Origin: Glandiceps talaboti
Lineage: Eukaryota > Hemichordata > Enteropneusta > Spengelidae
Reading direction: 5' to 3'
Length of the DNA stretch: 64,000 nt
Assembly: GCF_964340395.1 (NCBI RefSeq)
Contig: NC_135568.1
Location: 10,438,276-10,502,275 of the forward strand
Each line of letters opens with the position of its first letter. The first letter of the stretch is position 1. Positions 47,935 through 59,881 of the stretch are shown one piece after another. Below the pieces are notes generated by a model. That model was not told where the DNA came from. It did not search any database and saw only the letters and a program-made list of their open reading frames with translations. The translations under genes and the position numbers were made by a program.

Positions 47935-48280
47935 AAAGTGGCCATATGGATGAGGATTGGGTATTTATTTTGGATTTTGAAGTTATAAAACATCATGGCT
48001 TCCTACTTGAAAAATCAATGTGAGACAACACATGCGAAGTCCTTGTTTGTAAGTCAGTAAATTGCAAAAGGATATATAATATATTATGTAAAAATTGTGT
48101 TATTGTACGTACAATAACAAGCCTTTTACACATTTGTTTTAATTTGTGCAATTTATTGAGTTTAAGACTTTTGTCAATGTTATTTTAGCTTTGACTTTTC
48201 AAGTTGAAAGCCATGATTAAATTGTTTTACAAATTAAAAATCCAAAATAATTATCCAATCCTCATCCATATGGCCACTTT
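47935..48280. mobile_element. ~346-bp inverted-repeat (MITE-like) element
   Basis: The ends are AAAGTGGCCATATGGATGAG at 47935 and its exact inverse ending at 48280. Pairing continues through GATTGG and TATTTTGGATTTT, and more weakly through CATGGCTT and CTTGAAAA. A perfect small palindrome TTATTGTACGTACAATAA lies inside near 48102. It sits 190 bp beyond the satellite edge. It carries no coding capacity. Confidence 0.8.
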
Positions 48281-48581
48281 AAAAGCATATCTAGTATACG
48301 GAATGGTTTGCTGTGTAATATACGAGATATAAGCTTACGGTCAACTGAGATTTTTGAATCCAACATATAAAGATATATTTTATATCATTTTTGTAAGAAA
48401 GATTGACAAGTTTCTCGAGTATATTTTACATTGTCGCGATTTGTCTGTTTGTACCCAGATTGCGTTGAACTGTATTCGTGTTTTCATTGCGGAAATAAGT
48501 CTTTCCTTTTTACTGTGTTATCCAAGTACAGGATTTTGGAGATTTTATATACTGCATAAGTTGTTTTACTGTTGTACTGGA

Positions 48582-48852
<271 letters not shown>

Positions 48853-49496
48853 AGGCTGCTGACATTTTTCCATACAGGATTCATTTTTCGTGATAAATCT
48901 TGCATCAGGCTTGTAGAAGCTCTAAGTATCAGAAATCATGTATATTCAAATTGAATTCATGAAGCCAATATTGGCAAGAAAAGTGTACATCTGGATTTTC
49001 ATGATCCTTTTTGTATTTTTAAAGTGATGATATAACATGGCAGTGGAAGTATCAGTGACGACTCATTCCTACATTCTAAATTATCTAATACTAGCCAATT
49101 AATGAGCAAACTGCAAAGTGGGTTTACATGTGTATTTTTGACATTGGAAGTGCAGGATAATGCGCCCCAAAAATTCCTAATACTTTTCTGTCAACAAATT
49201 CAATCACTAGGCTTTTACTACAATCATGACGTAATATCACAAAATCATGTACAAATCCGTTTCCATGGAGTGAGGTATATTGAAGCCCGCCCCTTGCGGT
49301 CGTAGAATGATCATGTCCATATAATTATACTAGCCATTCCCAACACAGAGGGCGCATTCTACTAGGCACATTACCAAGCTCAATGAAAACTAATGAATGC
49401 AAATTACGTTCATCAATACAGATAATAAACAGGAACAAGCGGAGTTACATTCGATGTTATGTAAATAAAGTGTCAAATGAATTAATGAACACTTAC

Positions 49497-49545
49497 CCGT
49501 GTCTTCATCAATAGCCTGAATCATCAGTTTTCTTTCAAAACTCTT
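49497..49545 (-). other. Candidate orphan 49-bp exon on the minus strand
   Basis: Read on the minus strand, an acceptor CCCTTGTACAG precedes 49 open bases encoding KSFERKLMIQAIDEDTG. A perfect donor GTAAGT follows (49496 down to 49491). The peptide looks like real protein sequence but I do not recognise it and find no partner exons. LARP4, the only minus-strand gene, already has a stop codon upstream. It could be an exon of another gene, a relic, or chance. Confidence 0.25.
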
Positions 49546-50040
49546 CTGTACAAGGGACACATTTGGGACACATTTAGGAAACACAAATTCAATTGAATTA
49601 CTGAGAATAGAAGGGGAGGCACCATTGAAATTGGTTGCTTATTTAAACTAGTTACGATGTTAACTCATAACTGGACATTGGAGGGGGAGGGGCACATTGG
49701 AAATAGTTGCCATACTCGTTATACAGCTACCTCAAAACTGGAAATGGGGGGGGGGGGGCGACGGAGACATTAAAATTGGTTGCCAAACTAAATACAATAC
49801 TGGTATTTTAGTGATGGAAATTAAATTGTGGCATCAGTTACACATACAGACTTATTTGTACCAGTTGACAGCTTATGAAACTCAATAGAAACCAAAACAT
49901 AACACTGCATTCATACATTTGTATCATTCTAGTTGTACACTTACGAAACTTGATGTGAGAAATGAAAAACACGACATCACAAATAGACATTTGTATTACA
50001 AAATAGAAGGTAATCAGACTTAATGGGAAACCAAACACTT

Positions 50041-50042
50041 CC

Positions 50043-50075
<33 letters not shown>

Positions 50076-50098
50076 ACTCTCTCTCTCTCTCTCTCTCA
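50041..50098. repeat. (CA)n(CT)n microsatellite
   Basis: CT, then CA, then CT dinucleotides over 58 bp in intergenic DNA. Confidence 0.95.
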
Positions 50099-50234
50099 TA
50101 TGAGTTGAAAGCTTATGAAACTCAACAGAAACACAGAAACATCAAACACACACTATCATATCCAGACCTGAACACTTCTGAAACTTGATAGGGAAACTGA
50201 AACATGACATCACATGCAGACAAACATTGTATAT

Positions 50235-50599
50235 TAAAGGGGCACAAGCTGAGGTTATATACATTTTAGGCAAGATTTACGCTGTGTATTTAAAAGTCAC
50301 TCATAGTATTCTACTTATTGAAGCATACGTAACTAGGACTAGCAATTGACTGAACACAAACCTGGTATTAAGATAACATAACATAAACAATTCGATGATG
50401 TAATTTTTGATACGTACCTAAAAATGTCAAGAAATCCATACTAGGCAATAAACCCTTCTAACAAAACCAGAAGGCAACTGTAATGTCACAGAAGACATAC
50501 ATCAACATTAATATTATACTAGAATAGTTGAATCAAGGTTTTATGTCAGTATTTTCACTTGAGTAAAAAGGTTTATAAACTCAGCTTGTGCCACTTTAA
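50235..50599. mobile_element. ~365-bp MITE-like element with ~25-bp terminal inverted repeats
   Basis: The left end TAAAGGGGCACAAGCTGAGG and the right end (reverse complement TAAAGTGGCACAAGCTGAGT) match at all but two positions, and pairing continues into TTATA. It has no coding capacity. A diverged relative lies at 4795-5030. Confidence 0.75.
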
Positions 50600-51686
50600 G
50601 CAGATTTCAAATCACAGAAACACTTAACGGGGGAAAACAGAAACACATCGTAACACAAACATATTTGTGTCATCCAAATAGTCACTACTGGATGTATTTA
50701 TTGTAAGTCGAAGGCTGAACAGGAATCTCAATCAATAGTTTAATTTTTCCCAGTTTTACAGTTACTATACAGCTTTCAAAATGAAAAAAATAATACAAAT
50801 TAAAATGAGAGACTTCAAATACTGACAATCTACAATACGACTTTGTATGTGTCTGCATCTCTTTCATACTCTCCACTCTATACTTTTAACATAGTTGAGT
50901 AGAGGGGTCACAAGATGCGACAGGTACAGTCTGTCATCATGCAGATGTCTTCACTTATCTTTGAACACTCAGATCAGCAAGTTATATATTGTGAATTGCT
51001 TTCCAGAAGGGGGTGGGGGTGGATGTGTTACTTGTTACACTTTTGTTGAGTGTGTGAAACTCGTCGAAGTAACTGTGCAAAGGAGAATATGAGACACTTT
51101 TGTGAAGTTATCTAGTCTATATGGGTCTGTGTGGCTACAATCACGGTCCTCTCTGTTGTGCTGAAAACCAAAAACTCTATTTCATTGTGATTATCCTACT
51201 CATCAACTTTTTACTCTATACAACCATTGTACAAGCATATAAAAAACTTGTAAGCTCTAGTTTCTGTCACACAAGTTGTGTTGTGAAATATTGATAACTA
51301 TGGCAACCGGTTACCATGGTGCTAAGCACTGTATGTGGTTTCTCTGTGGTAGGCTATAGTATCCTAAAATACTGTAGGATCCATAGCCACACAAAGCACC
51401 CTCAGGACCCAACTAGACCTTCCTTTCCTCATAGGATAATTCCCTGTATAGGCACTATGGTTGTGTCAAATTAGTGTACTTACTTGACCTATCCTACCTA
51501 ACTCTACGCAGCTGGCCTTATCCAGATTCACCTATCAATATATCAGGGGAGGGTGGGGATGTCACCTTGATAGACAATGATTCAAAATTAAAGTTGATTT
51601 TTCTCCCCTGCCTACCTCCCACCCCTCCCCACCAATCGGCTGCTGGGAGCTTGATGCCCTCATGTAATACATTGAATGGCAAGCAT

Positions 51687-51770
51687 GTCAAACTATGTCG
51701 TTTTGCTCAGCACTCATTGGCCAATGGGTTGGCTGATGCGCGAAGGCACCACGTCATGGCGTACCCTGAC
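51687..51770. mobile_element. Diverged copy of the short palindromic MITE family
   Basis: The right half GGGTTGGCTGATGCGCGAAG then GCACC, TCATGGCGTACC and CTGAC aligns with the 11676 element. The left end GTCAAACTATGTCG is a degraded inverse. It lies inside an intergenic reading frame (51474-51902) that I regard as spurious. Confidence 0.5.
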
Positions 51771-53536
51771 AAACTAGTCATTGTAGAATCTCTTCTGTGC
51801 AGTACATACACACTGACTGACAGATTAAAACATCATATGAGCTACGAGCTGTTTGCATCAGATTCAATTTTGTTTTTTGCACCTCAAACAATTCTACAGT
51901 AGAGTTGCATTATCTGGTTAAATTGGACTTACGAGGCACAATAACGATGGGCTCTGAAAATACTTAACAGGATCAAATTTTTCAAGAATTAACAGCGATA
52001 AATTATGCACACCTGTGACATTGTCACTCTGAAGTACTGCCATTAGAACTTGGGTTTTTGGTTAACTTGTATTCTGTGATCTCATAACACACTGACAGAG
52101 AAGTACAGGAAAAAAGTGATTTTTCCCAATACATGTATATGCTCGGCTACTTCGGAACAGTTCACGGTCTCATCTTGAGAACTAGGAAAGGGAAAAAAAT
52201 ATTCCTGATACAGGAATGCAGTGCTTTTGATATGTCTCTCAAGTCTTCCAAATTTTCATGTTTGATGCTTCTCACTTGCATAAATATCAAAATACATAGG
52301 TCTAATTCTCCTACTGAACATATTTTCATGAAAATTCTTGAAATGCCAAAATATGTAAAAGTGAATATAGTACACAAGGTTATAGCTGATTTAGTTTTAA
52401 CAGGCATGAAGATTGGGTTATGGGTTCCGTTAAAACATAACTAAATGAATATATATGTCTGTTTATAACTGAATATAACTAAATAGCGAACGAAACCAGT
52501 AAATCGTTATTTAGCTCATAGACCGTAGAGGTCTCCCCTCTCTCCTCGTATGTTTAGCTGTTTGACTTCTGTAACATAATATAGCGATATAATACTTATG
52601 TACAATCAACTTCCAATTAGCTCCCTCTATTGTGGGAACGATAAATAGTACACAATTGAAATCAACATCCAAGTCTGACCGTCTAGGAGGCATATAGTGC
52701 CAATAGATATTTCAGTTTTAAAAGGTGGGCGGCTACCATTGACATTGTCTGCACATATTAAAAGCCTCGTTATAAACTATTGAATACTGAGCGAGTTCAC
52801 ATTTGAACCCACACTGATATTTTGTTGACTGCATTGAGTTGAACCTACACAGGTAGGTTCAACTGTTCTACTGTCACGTCATCCAAGCCACAACATTCTG
52901 CATTGCCATTGTTTCTCTACAGACCTCTACAATGAACAGCGCCCTCTAGCACTTGTTACACACAACTGAAATGATATTTCAAAAGCTTAGCCCGTTGCAT
53001 GTATTAATCATATTTTGGCTTTCCTTTCCCTTTGGTGGACATGAATACCAAAATCTGAGCAAAGACATGCAACCAGACAACCACAAGCTGGGATTTGATG
53101 CATTTAGCTATGTGTAGCCAAAACTGATATCCAAGCACATTCATCAGTGTCTCGATGGTTATCAAGGCTGTTGTGGAAGTTCCACTTCAAATCTCTCAGG
53201 ATTGTGGGAACAAATATCACATATCCTCCGTACGCAAACTTTGTTAGTGCTGGAGAGACTAGGGGGTGCTATATAGATTTGAGGAACAAAGTCCAATTTT
53301 CAGTAGCATTCCAAATGTCTGAACATGATTCTGTGTTGCCTATATACACCAGTTCATCAAACTTGTGTAAATCAACATCAGTTCGAGTAACTATCTGGAA
53401 AGTTGGACAAATAGATAAACATGACAACCTGCAGATTTAGAAATCTGTGGAGCTATTTTGAGTTGATTTCACTGCAACACTGAGGCAACCAACTACACCG
53501 GCTAGGCAATGCAAATGAAGTAGGCCAAGACATACA

Positions 53537-53626
53537 CTGTAAGATACGCCGTGTCGCTCTACCCTTACTGGCCTGGTTAGGGTTGACCTATGTGTGAGGC
53601 GCCCCCTGTCACGGCATACCTTACAG
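53537..53626. mobile_element. 90-bp copy of the short palindromic MITE family
   Basis: It starts CTGTAAGATACGCCGTG and ends with the inverted CACGGCATACCTTACAG. The interior has GGGTTGACCTATGTGTGAGG and CGCCCC. Length, ends and order match the element at 11676. Confidence 0.8.
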
Positions 53627-56600
53627 ACGGAATACAGATTACTTGAAGCAAAGCACATGCACACATGGTAGCTTGACCTGACATCAGACTTGGCATATCT
53701 ATAAGTAGTAACATTAGTAATATGCATGGAATGATTCAATCATTTCCTCTAAGTGTTCAAAGATAATTTTTTTTTTAAAGAATATTTTTTTTAAACATAC
53801 TGTTCAACCTAAGTTACTTAAAAGCCCCCTGTAGTTGTATACAAGGACCCCTTGTTCAGATTTCACCGAATCTACGTGTTCCTTGCAGGATATTGTACAA
53901 TGTGTTAACGGTGCAACAATAAAACTCTCTTTTTTTTTTATCTTTCTTCCGACACCACAATCTGGCAAAATCAACATCAAAATGTCAACATTTAGTTATT
54001 GTTTCTAAGGCAGTCAAAGTTACAACTATACAATTAATTAATGTCACTTTCAAAAAGTTTACCATTAAACAATACATTAATTACTTTGTAAGGATACACA
54101 TTTTTTTTTTGTAAGTGTCAAAATATTTCAAGCAAAAAGCCACTGGAAAATTAAAAGATTTCAACGATAGGTTCCCCAACATTTGAAAATTGCTGCTGTC
54201 AAAGTTGAATGGATGAAAACTCAGTTGAGGTTGAATATATTTCTGCTATACATTATGGTTATTACAGATTTTTTTTAAAAGTCTCATGAAAATTATTTAC
54301 TGCTGTGGAAAAATAGTTCTACTCTGGCATGCTGAAAAGAGAACCCTTGGGGCTTCCCGTCCAAAAATGTTTTTGATGAATGTAGATGTTTGACAAGTGG
54401 GGTGGTTGTTGTTGTTGTTGTTGTTGTTGTTGGACTTTTCAAATGAAATATGCCTCAGAATTTTCTGCATTATGTTTCTATGGTATCATGTACAAAGTTT
54501 GATTTGAAGAAAATAGTGCCACTCACTGCTTTGGAAGTAGCTGCTTAACATTTCACATTTAAGCTAAAACTGGGTGGACTTTACAAAACAAAAGGTGTGA
54601 TCAAGCTAGGGAGCAACGGTTAGATTATGGGGGGGGGGGGGGGGGGTCTGAAATTGGTAAGACCCCCTAACTTGAATCTGATTTGTAGAGTTGCCCCCTA
54701 ACATGGTTTCATTTGCCTGCCTATTGCCTTTTATAAATTTACCTCTGTAACTTAGCAATGATCTTTTGCAGCCTTAAAATGTAGCTCTTATAAGTTGCAT
54801 TCTTAGACATAAAGATATTTAATTTTTCTTATCCACATAGTTCAGTTACCCTGACAATTCCATCATTTTCCTGAATACTAAAATCTGTCAAAAATTGAAG
54901 GAAATATTTCAGGTTTCAGATCAAACTTTTTTTAGACACATTTTTTTCCATTCATATGCAAAAAGTTTAAGGGACGACTTCTTGGATTCCAGTTAAATGT
55001 TGACATAGTCTTTGCTCTGACAGCTTCCGATTTGACAAGTTTCTTGGCCGAGCTTATGGTAAAGAGTTGTACAGGAGGGTGTGGCCGAAACATGAAATCC
55101 CTACACACATATTTGCATCTAAAATACGTTTACAATGTAATACACTGAATAAGACAATAAAACATTTCATAATTTACTTTACAGATTGGCAAAAATGAAG
55201 TCAACCATAACAAATGAATCTATGTTGATCACCTAAGGGAAGCTTAAACAAAGAAAATGGTGGCAAGATATTTTGCCTCATCCAACAACATTTAGAAATG
55301 TTAATAAAATTTTCTCAAACCAGGTTATATAACGTAGCAATATTACTAAGATCATTATTGAGTACGAAACTTCAGTTTCATGTGAACTGTTTAAATTGTA
55401 AATGAACCTCAATTTACTGTTCGATTCTCCTTCAAAAGTTGACTGCAGTGGCCTGACTGTAGACGACACCACCAAGGATTTTGAGTTTCTAGTTCAGCAT
55501 GCCAGAGTGAGTAAATCATGCTATTTTTTTTTCTTTTCTTTTTTTTATACAAAGCATGACCTATTCTAACAACCGTCTTATTTCTCTATATCACACAGAC
55601 AAATTCATAATACATTTTTTATATCACTGCAAAAAGGAGACAAAGTAAAGAGTATGTTCAAAAATGTCAAAACACTACTAAACAATACATATTAGACGTT
55701 AGTGCTATAGTTCCCATTTGTACACAAGCAAAAAAAAAGAATCAAAAGAAAAACAAAAGAAAGACATTCTCTGGTTTCGACGTAAAACATTGCAATAGAT
55801 TTCAACATCTTTCTTCACATGCTTCAATTTCAAAATTGAAAATACAAAAAACAGCAATAATATACTTATCTTCGATTACACAATATGTCAAATAGTTTTT
55901 CATTTGCTCAAAATCTGTAACACTACAGTTGACTAATACATACAGTGCGTAAACTTGTTTTAAAATGTTTGTCTTTTCGAGTATTCTTTCTACTTAATGT
56001 GACTCTTGCTACCTCTTTCAGCTACTGTATACTGTTTGGCATTAGCTCATTTGAAATTACAAGAAGTCGTTTGTGAACTGAAGAAAAAAAATAATAGTAT
56101 CAGCAGAAAAATCTCAAAAAAATATTAACACCTCAAAAAGTTTCAAATATCACCCAGAATTAGCCCCTTAAGCTAGTGTGGATGTGCTAGTGTAGACTAC
56201 ATGTGTGGTGCCTAACTTACTGATTATTTTCTACAATACTATATTATTTCAATGTCACTATATGTTCTGCACTATTTCGAATTGTAATGTCTGAAAGTCT
56301 GCAAACGACTGAAGTGTAACAAAAACACGTTGAATTGATAAAATATATAATTTTTTGGTCATAGTTACGTACAGTGATACTTACAAGTCAAGGCTCCCCT
56401 AATTAGATCGCAAATCTAATTCTTCGACCACTTATCTTACATTTTAGTGGACAAATGCTTACCTCTAAACAACCTACATTAGATACACTATGTGTTCAAA
56501 TACTTTGTTTTAACATGACGATCCGCTTCATCAAAAATAAATTTCAGTAATATTTTTTCCTTTTTTTTTTTCAAACAGAGTCAAAGTAGATCGGATACAA

Positions 56601-57339
56601 GTATGGTAGGCACAAAGACTTGTATGGTTTTTAATAAGATACAATCAAGTGTGGTTTTCTTGTTAAAGGGTGCTCACATTACTATCAATCTACAAAGAGA
56701 AACCCGTCAAAGAGAAATAAAAATACCACAAGGACAGCAACAACAAACAATGCCATGGAAGATGCAGGACATGTTGGATTCATACAAATACATGACCAAC
56801 AGTAACGCCAACTAGCATCCACCTTCAATTTCCATTAAAAATGGTAAAAAAAAAGTTGAAAATTACAACACATTCTTTGCCAGACTATATACACATTTAC
56901 GCAAAGACTGGACCTCGTCAGTAATCACAAGTTTCTCTGCAGATAGACTGCCCTCTAGAGACAGGTGCAAGAGTAATACAACTGGGCCAACACTTGCATG
57001 ACAAACCAGGATAATTTGTCAGTCTATGGACTGACCATTTCTACTAGGACGTTGTGCATGATCGATCTCTACTCTGCCTTCACTCTTGAACAAAATCTGA
57101 TGATAGACAAAGTTATGTATTAACATCCATGCAATGCATTACTTTCCTGCCTTCAACTCATTCTTGTAGAGATGTCTGGTGATATGCCAAATCCTTGCCA
57201 TCCCTGTCTTGTACTGGTTTTCTGATGATACACATATCTCTAAAGTTGTACATGTAACTTAGAGTAACAGAATATTGTGAAATTCTCAACCACATTAATT
57301 CCGGCAACGGAATTCCTGGTATACAATATCACACCAGAC

Positions 57340-57572
57340 AATGCAATTGGAACATTGTTTCCAACACTGCACTTGGGTGCAATGTTTTCAACGATGCACT
57401 TGGGAACATCATTTCCAAGGATGCACTTGGGTACATCATGCACTTGGGTACATTGTTTGTAACGATGCACTTGGCCAGCATGGGTACATTGTTTTCAATG
57501 ACACACTTGAGTACACCGTTTCCAAACAAAGCACTTGGGTATATTGTTTTGATGCCGACCCTAGGGTACATT
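57340..57572. repeat. ~27-bp minisatellite, about 8 imperfect units
   Basis: The unit is close to GATGCACTTGGGTACATTGT plus TTTCAAC, with variants of 18-36 bp. Because the unit is usually a multiple of three, several frames stay open on both strands (for example VPKCI repeats). I judge these to be repeat products. Confidence 0.85.
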
Positions 57573-58959
57573 GTTTTTGATATTATACACTAGAATAACA
57601 GCATCACCAATTTACCAATGGCGCAAGGAAGCTGTTCACAAAGAAACCTCGTCATTTCAATGATTTGATGTTTCTGACCACTATAATAATGCTTCATTCT
57701 TTCAATAGTTGGATGGTTCTAACGACTTCCTGTTACCGAATTAGCACTTACTATTGACACCAGATTAAAACAATCATTCTGCTACTTGGGACCGTTACAA
57801 GAAATCAAGAAACTTGACGGACTCTAACCCAACATTCTTTTTTGAAATCCTAAAATGATTTCTCCTTTAACAATATGCCATTGTTACTTGACAACATAAA
57901 AATTTGACGGGACAAAAAAAAAAATCACCCACGGTGAGAAAAAAATCCACACAAACACCGAAAAGAAAAGAATCATTTGTGCCTTGATAATTTGACAATT
58001 TCACTATCATTGATTTGCTTATCTAAAAGGTCTCTGAATAATCCTCAGTGAGGACTTGTTGGTTTACTTCTAAATGTTTGCAAACATTAATAATTACAGA
58101 CACTGCTAAATGCAGTTAGATTACACTTCAAGCCAATCATCTGCTTTCGTTGTGTACCTTCCAACTTGTCACTGTTAGCACCGAGTGCGAGAACATTATC
58201 AAGTTGGCACAATACACTCATCCAATTCAAAAGCTGGGTTAATTTGCCAGCCAGCTAGTTGGCTTCCAACTCTATTAGGCACACAAGTTACCTATTGCAC
58301 AAAATGCACGGTCTTTTCAATGTGACATAACTGACACATTATGACCAATTCACCCCTACCTGTGTGATGAATGGACTGATCCAACCAGAGAACACAAAAG
58401 GATTGTATCAAATTTTCCTAGTGGATAGGGTGGGAAGGTTTAGGCATCTGCTAACAGCCCATCAACTCTTTCTACCAACTTCATTTCGGACACACATTTC
58501 ATAAATTTCATTACGCTAATAATTAGTCATCAAATGTAAACATAATCATTATTTATACTATATAATAACAATTTGTCCATATCCAACATTCTATGCACAT
58601 AAATGGAAACCAATCACTGCAAACAGTAGTTTCCTGGCGTTTCAGCACACATAGCAGTCTGCTGAATCTGCAACCATGTACGTATGGATGCTTTCTCTCT
58701 TATCAAACAGACATTAATGTTACCTCAATCCAGTCTTCATCACTGACCTTTACCATCATTCCCCCTAAATCCATGCATTTAGTACAAACCTATGTTCCCT
58801 TTGCAATCTGTCCAAACCACAAGAAAACGGTGAAAACAAAAAAAAAGTCAATTATTCAATTTTTGATATTCTGATAACAGGTGTTTAACACATATGGTAT
58901 GATTGTTATCAATTGTAAAAGAGCTGATCAGTTAAGAGTGACTCTGCTGGAAGTCTTAA

Positions 58960-59275
58960 GCTAACCGTATCACAGCTAACCTGGCTAACATAACTGTATC
59001 ATCGTAAATGAGGCTCAGTTTAACCATATCACAGCTAACCAAGCGAGTTAACCATATACCACAGCTAACCAGCCTCAGTTTAACCACATCATGGCTATAA
59101 CCAAGCTGAGCTTACCATACCTTGGCTAAACTTAGGCTCAGTTAACCATATCAAGGCCAACCACACTAAGCTTACCATATCTTGGGCTAACAGAGCTAGT
59201 TAACCATTATCAGGTTGTCAACAGTAACTCAGTCCCATATTCTTAGGGCTAACCAAGCTACGCTAACCATATCAG
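58960..59275. repeat. Degenerate minisatellite built on AGCTAACC and TTAACCATATCA
   Basis: The words AGCTAACC, GTTAACCATATCA and GGCTAAC recur about every 20-45 bp over 300 bp with much variation. It lies downstream of the LARP4 stop codon and so perhaps in its 3' UTR. Confidence 0.75.
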
Positions 59276-59300
59276 ATTTTCTCATTTATACACATTCCTA

Positions 59301-59306
59301 TTTATT
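59301..59306 (-). promoter_or_regulatory. Possible LARP4 polyadenylation signal (AATAAA on minus strand)
   Basis: A minus-strand AATAAA lies about 336 bases downstream of the LARP4 stop codon. It is the first canonical hexamer I noticed there. AT-rich DNA makes chance matches likely, and the true 3' end may be further on. Confidence 0.3.
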
Positions 59307-59641
59307 TATATGCACACTTGAAGGTCTTATGTATAGCTAACTCTAAAATTTACAATAATGACCTCCTGCTTGTCCATTCTCTGTACACCGTGTCTAATTA
59401 AAGTTCACTGCTTCTCACTATCCTGACATCCCCTACAATGAAATAGAACATTCTCAGCTATGGTAGTGGAAGATACCAAATTCCATTGGCAGGGGTGGTC
59501 AGGCGTAGTCCTGTGGGTAGTAGCATACCCTTGAACCAAATAGCACCATATCTGTCGAGTCAGCGGTGTTTAAATGCCACTGGATAAATTTTGAAGCAAA
59601 AAGTCATCTTGATTTCAGTTGTTTTCCGTGTCAGTACATGT

Positions 59642-59849
59642 CTACTTCATCATGGGTGACTTGCGTCCACTCGTAGACTGATCTTTGGAGGTGCTTTCTC
59701 CATTCTGACGGGACTGTTCACCAGCAGAGTCTGTTTTCTGAGATTGCTGCTGTTGCGATGCAGCTTGTCTTTGTGGTAACTGTCTCTGAGGTTGTGGTGG
59801 TTGTTGTTTCGCTGCAGATTTTTGCTGAGATGCTGTTGTTTGTTGTTGT

Positions 59850-59881
<32 letters not shown>

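Noticed and set aside
51474-51902. 142-residue plus-strand reading frame
   Set aside because: No recognisable domain, low-complexity and proline-rich in part, and it runs through a MITE copy (51687-51770); no splice context supports it.
57240-57580. Four overlapping 61-80-residue frames on both strands
   Set aside because: All are readings of the 27-bp minisatellite.
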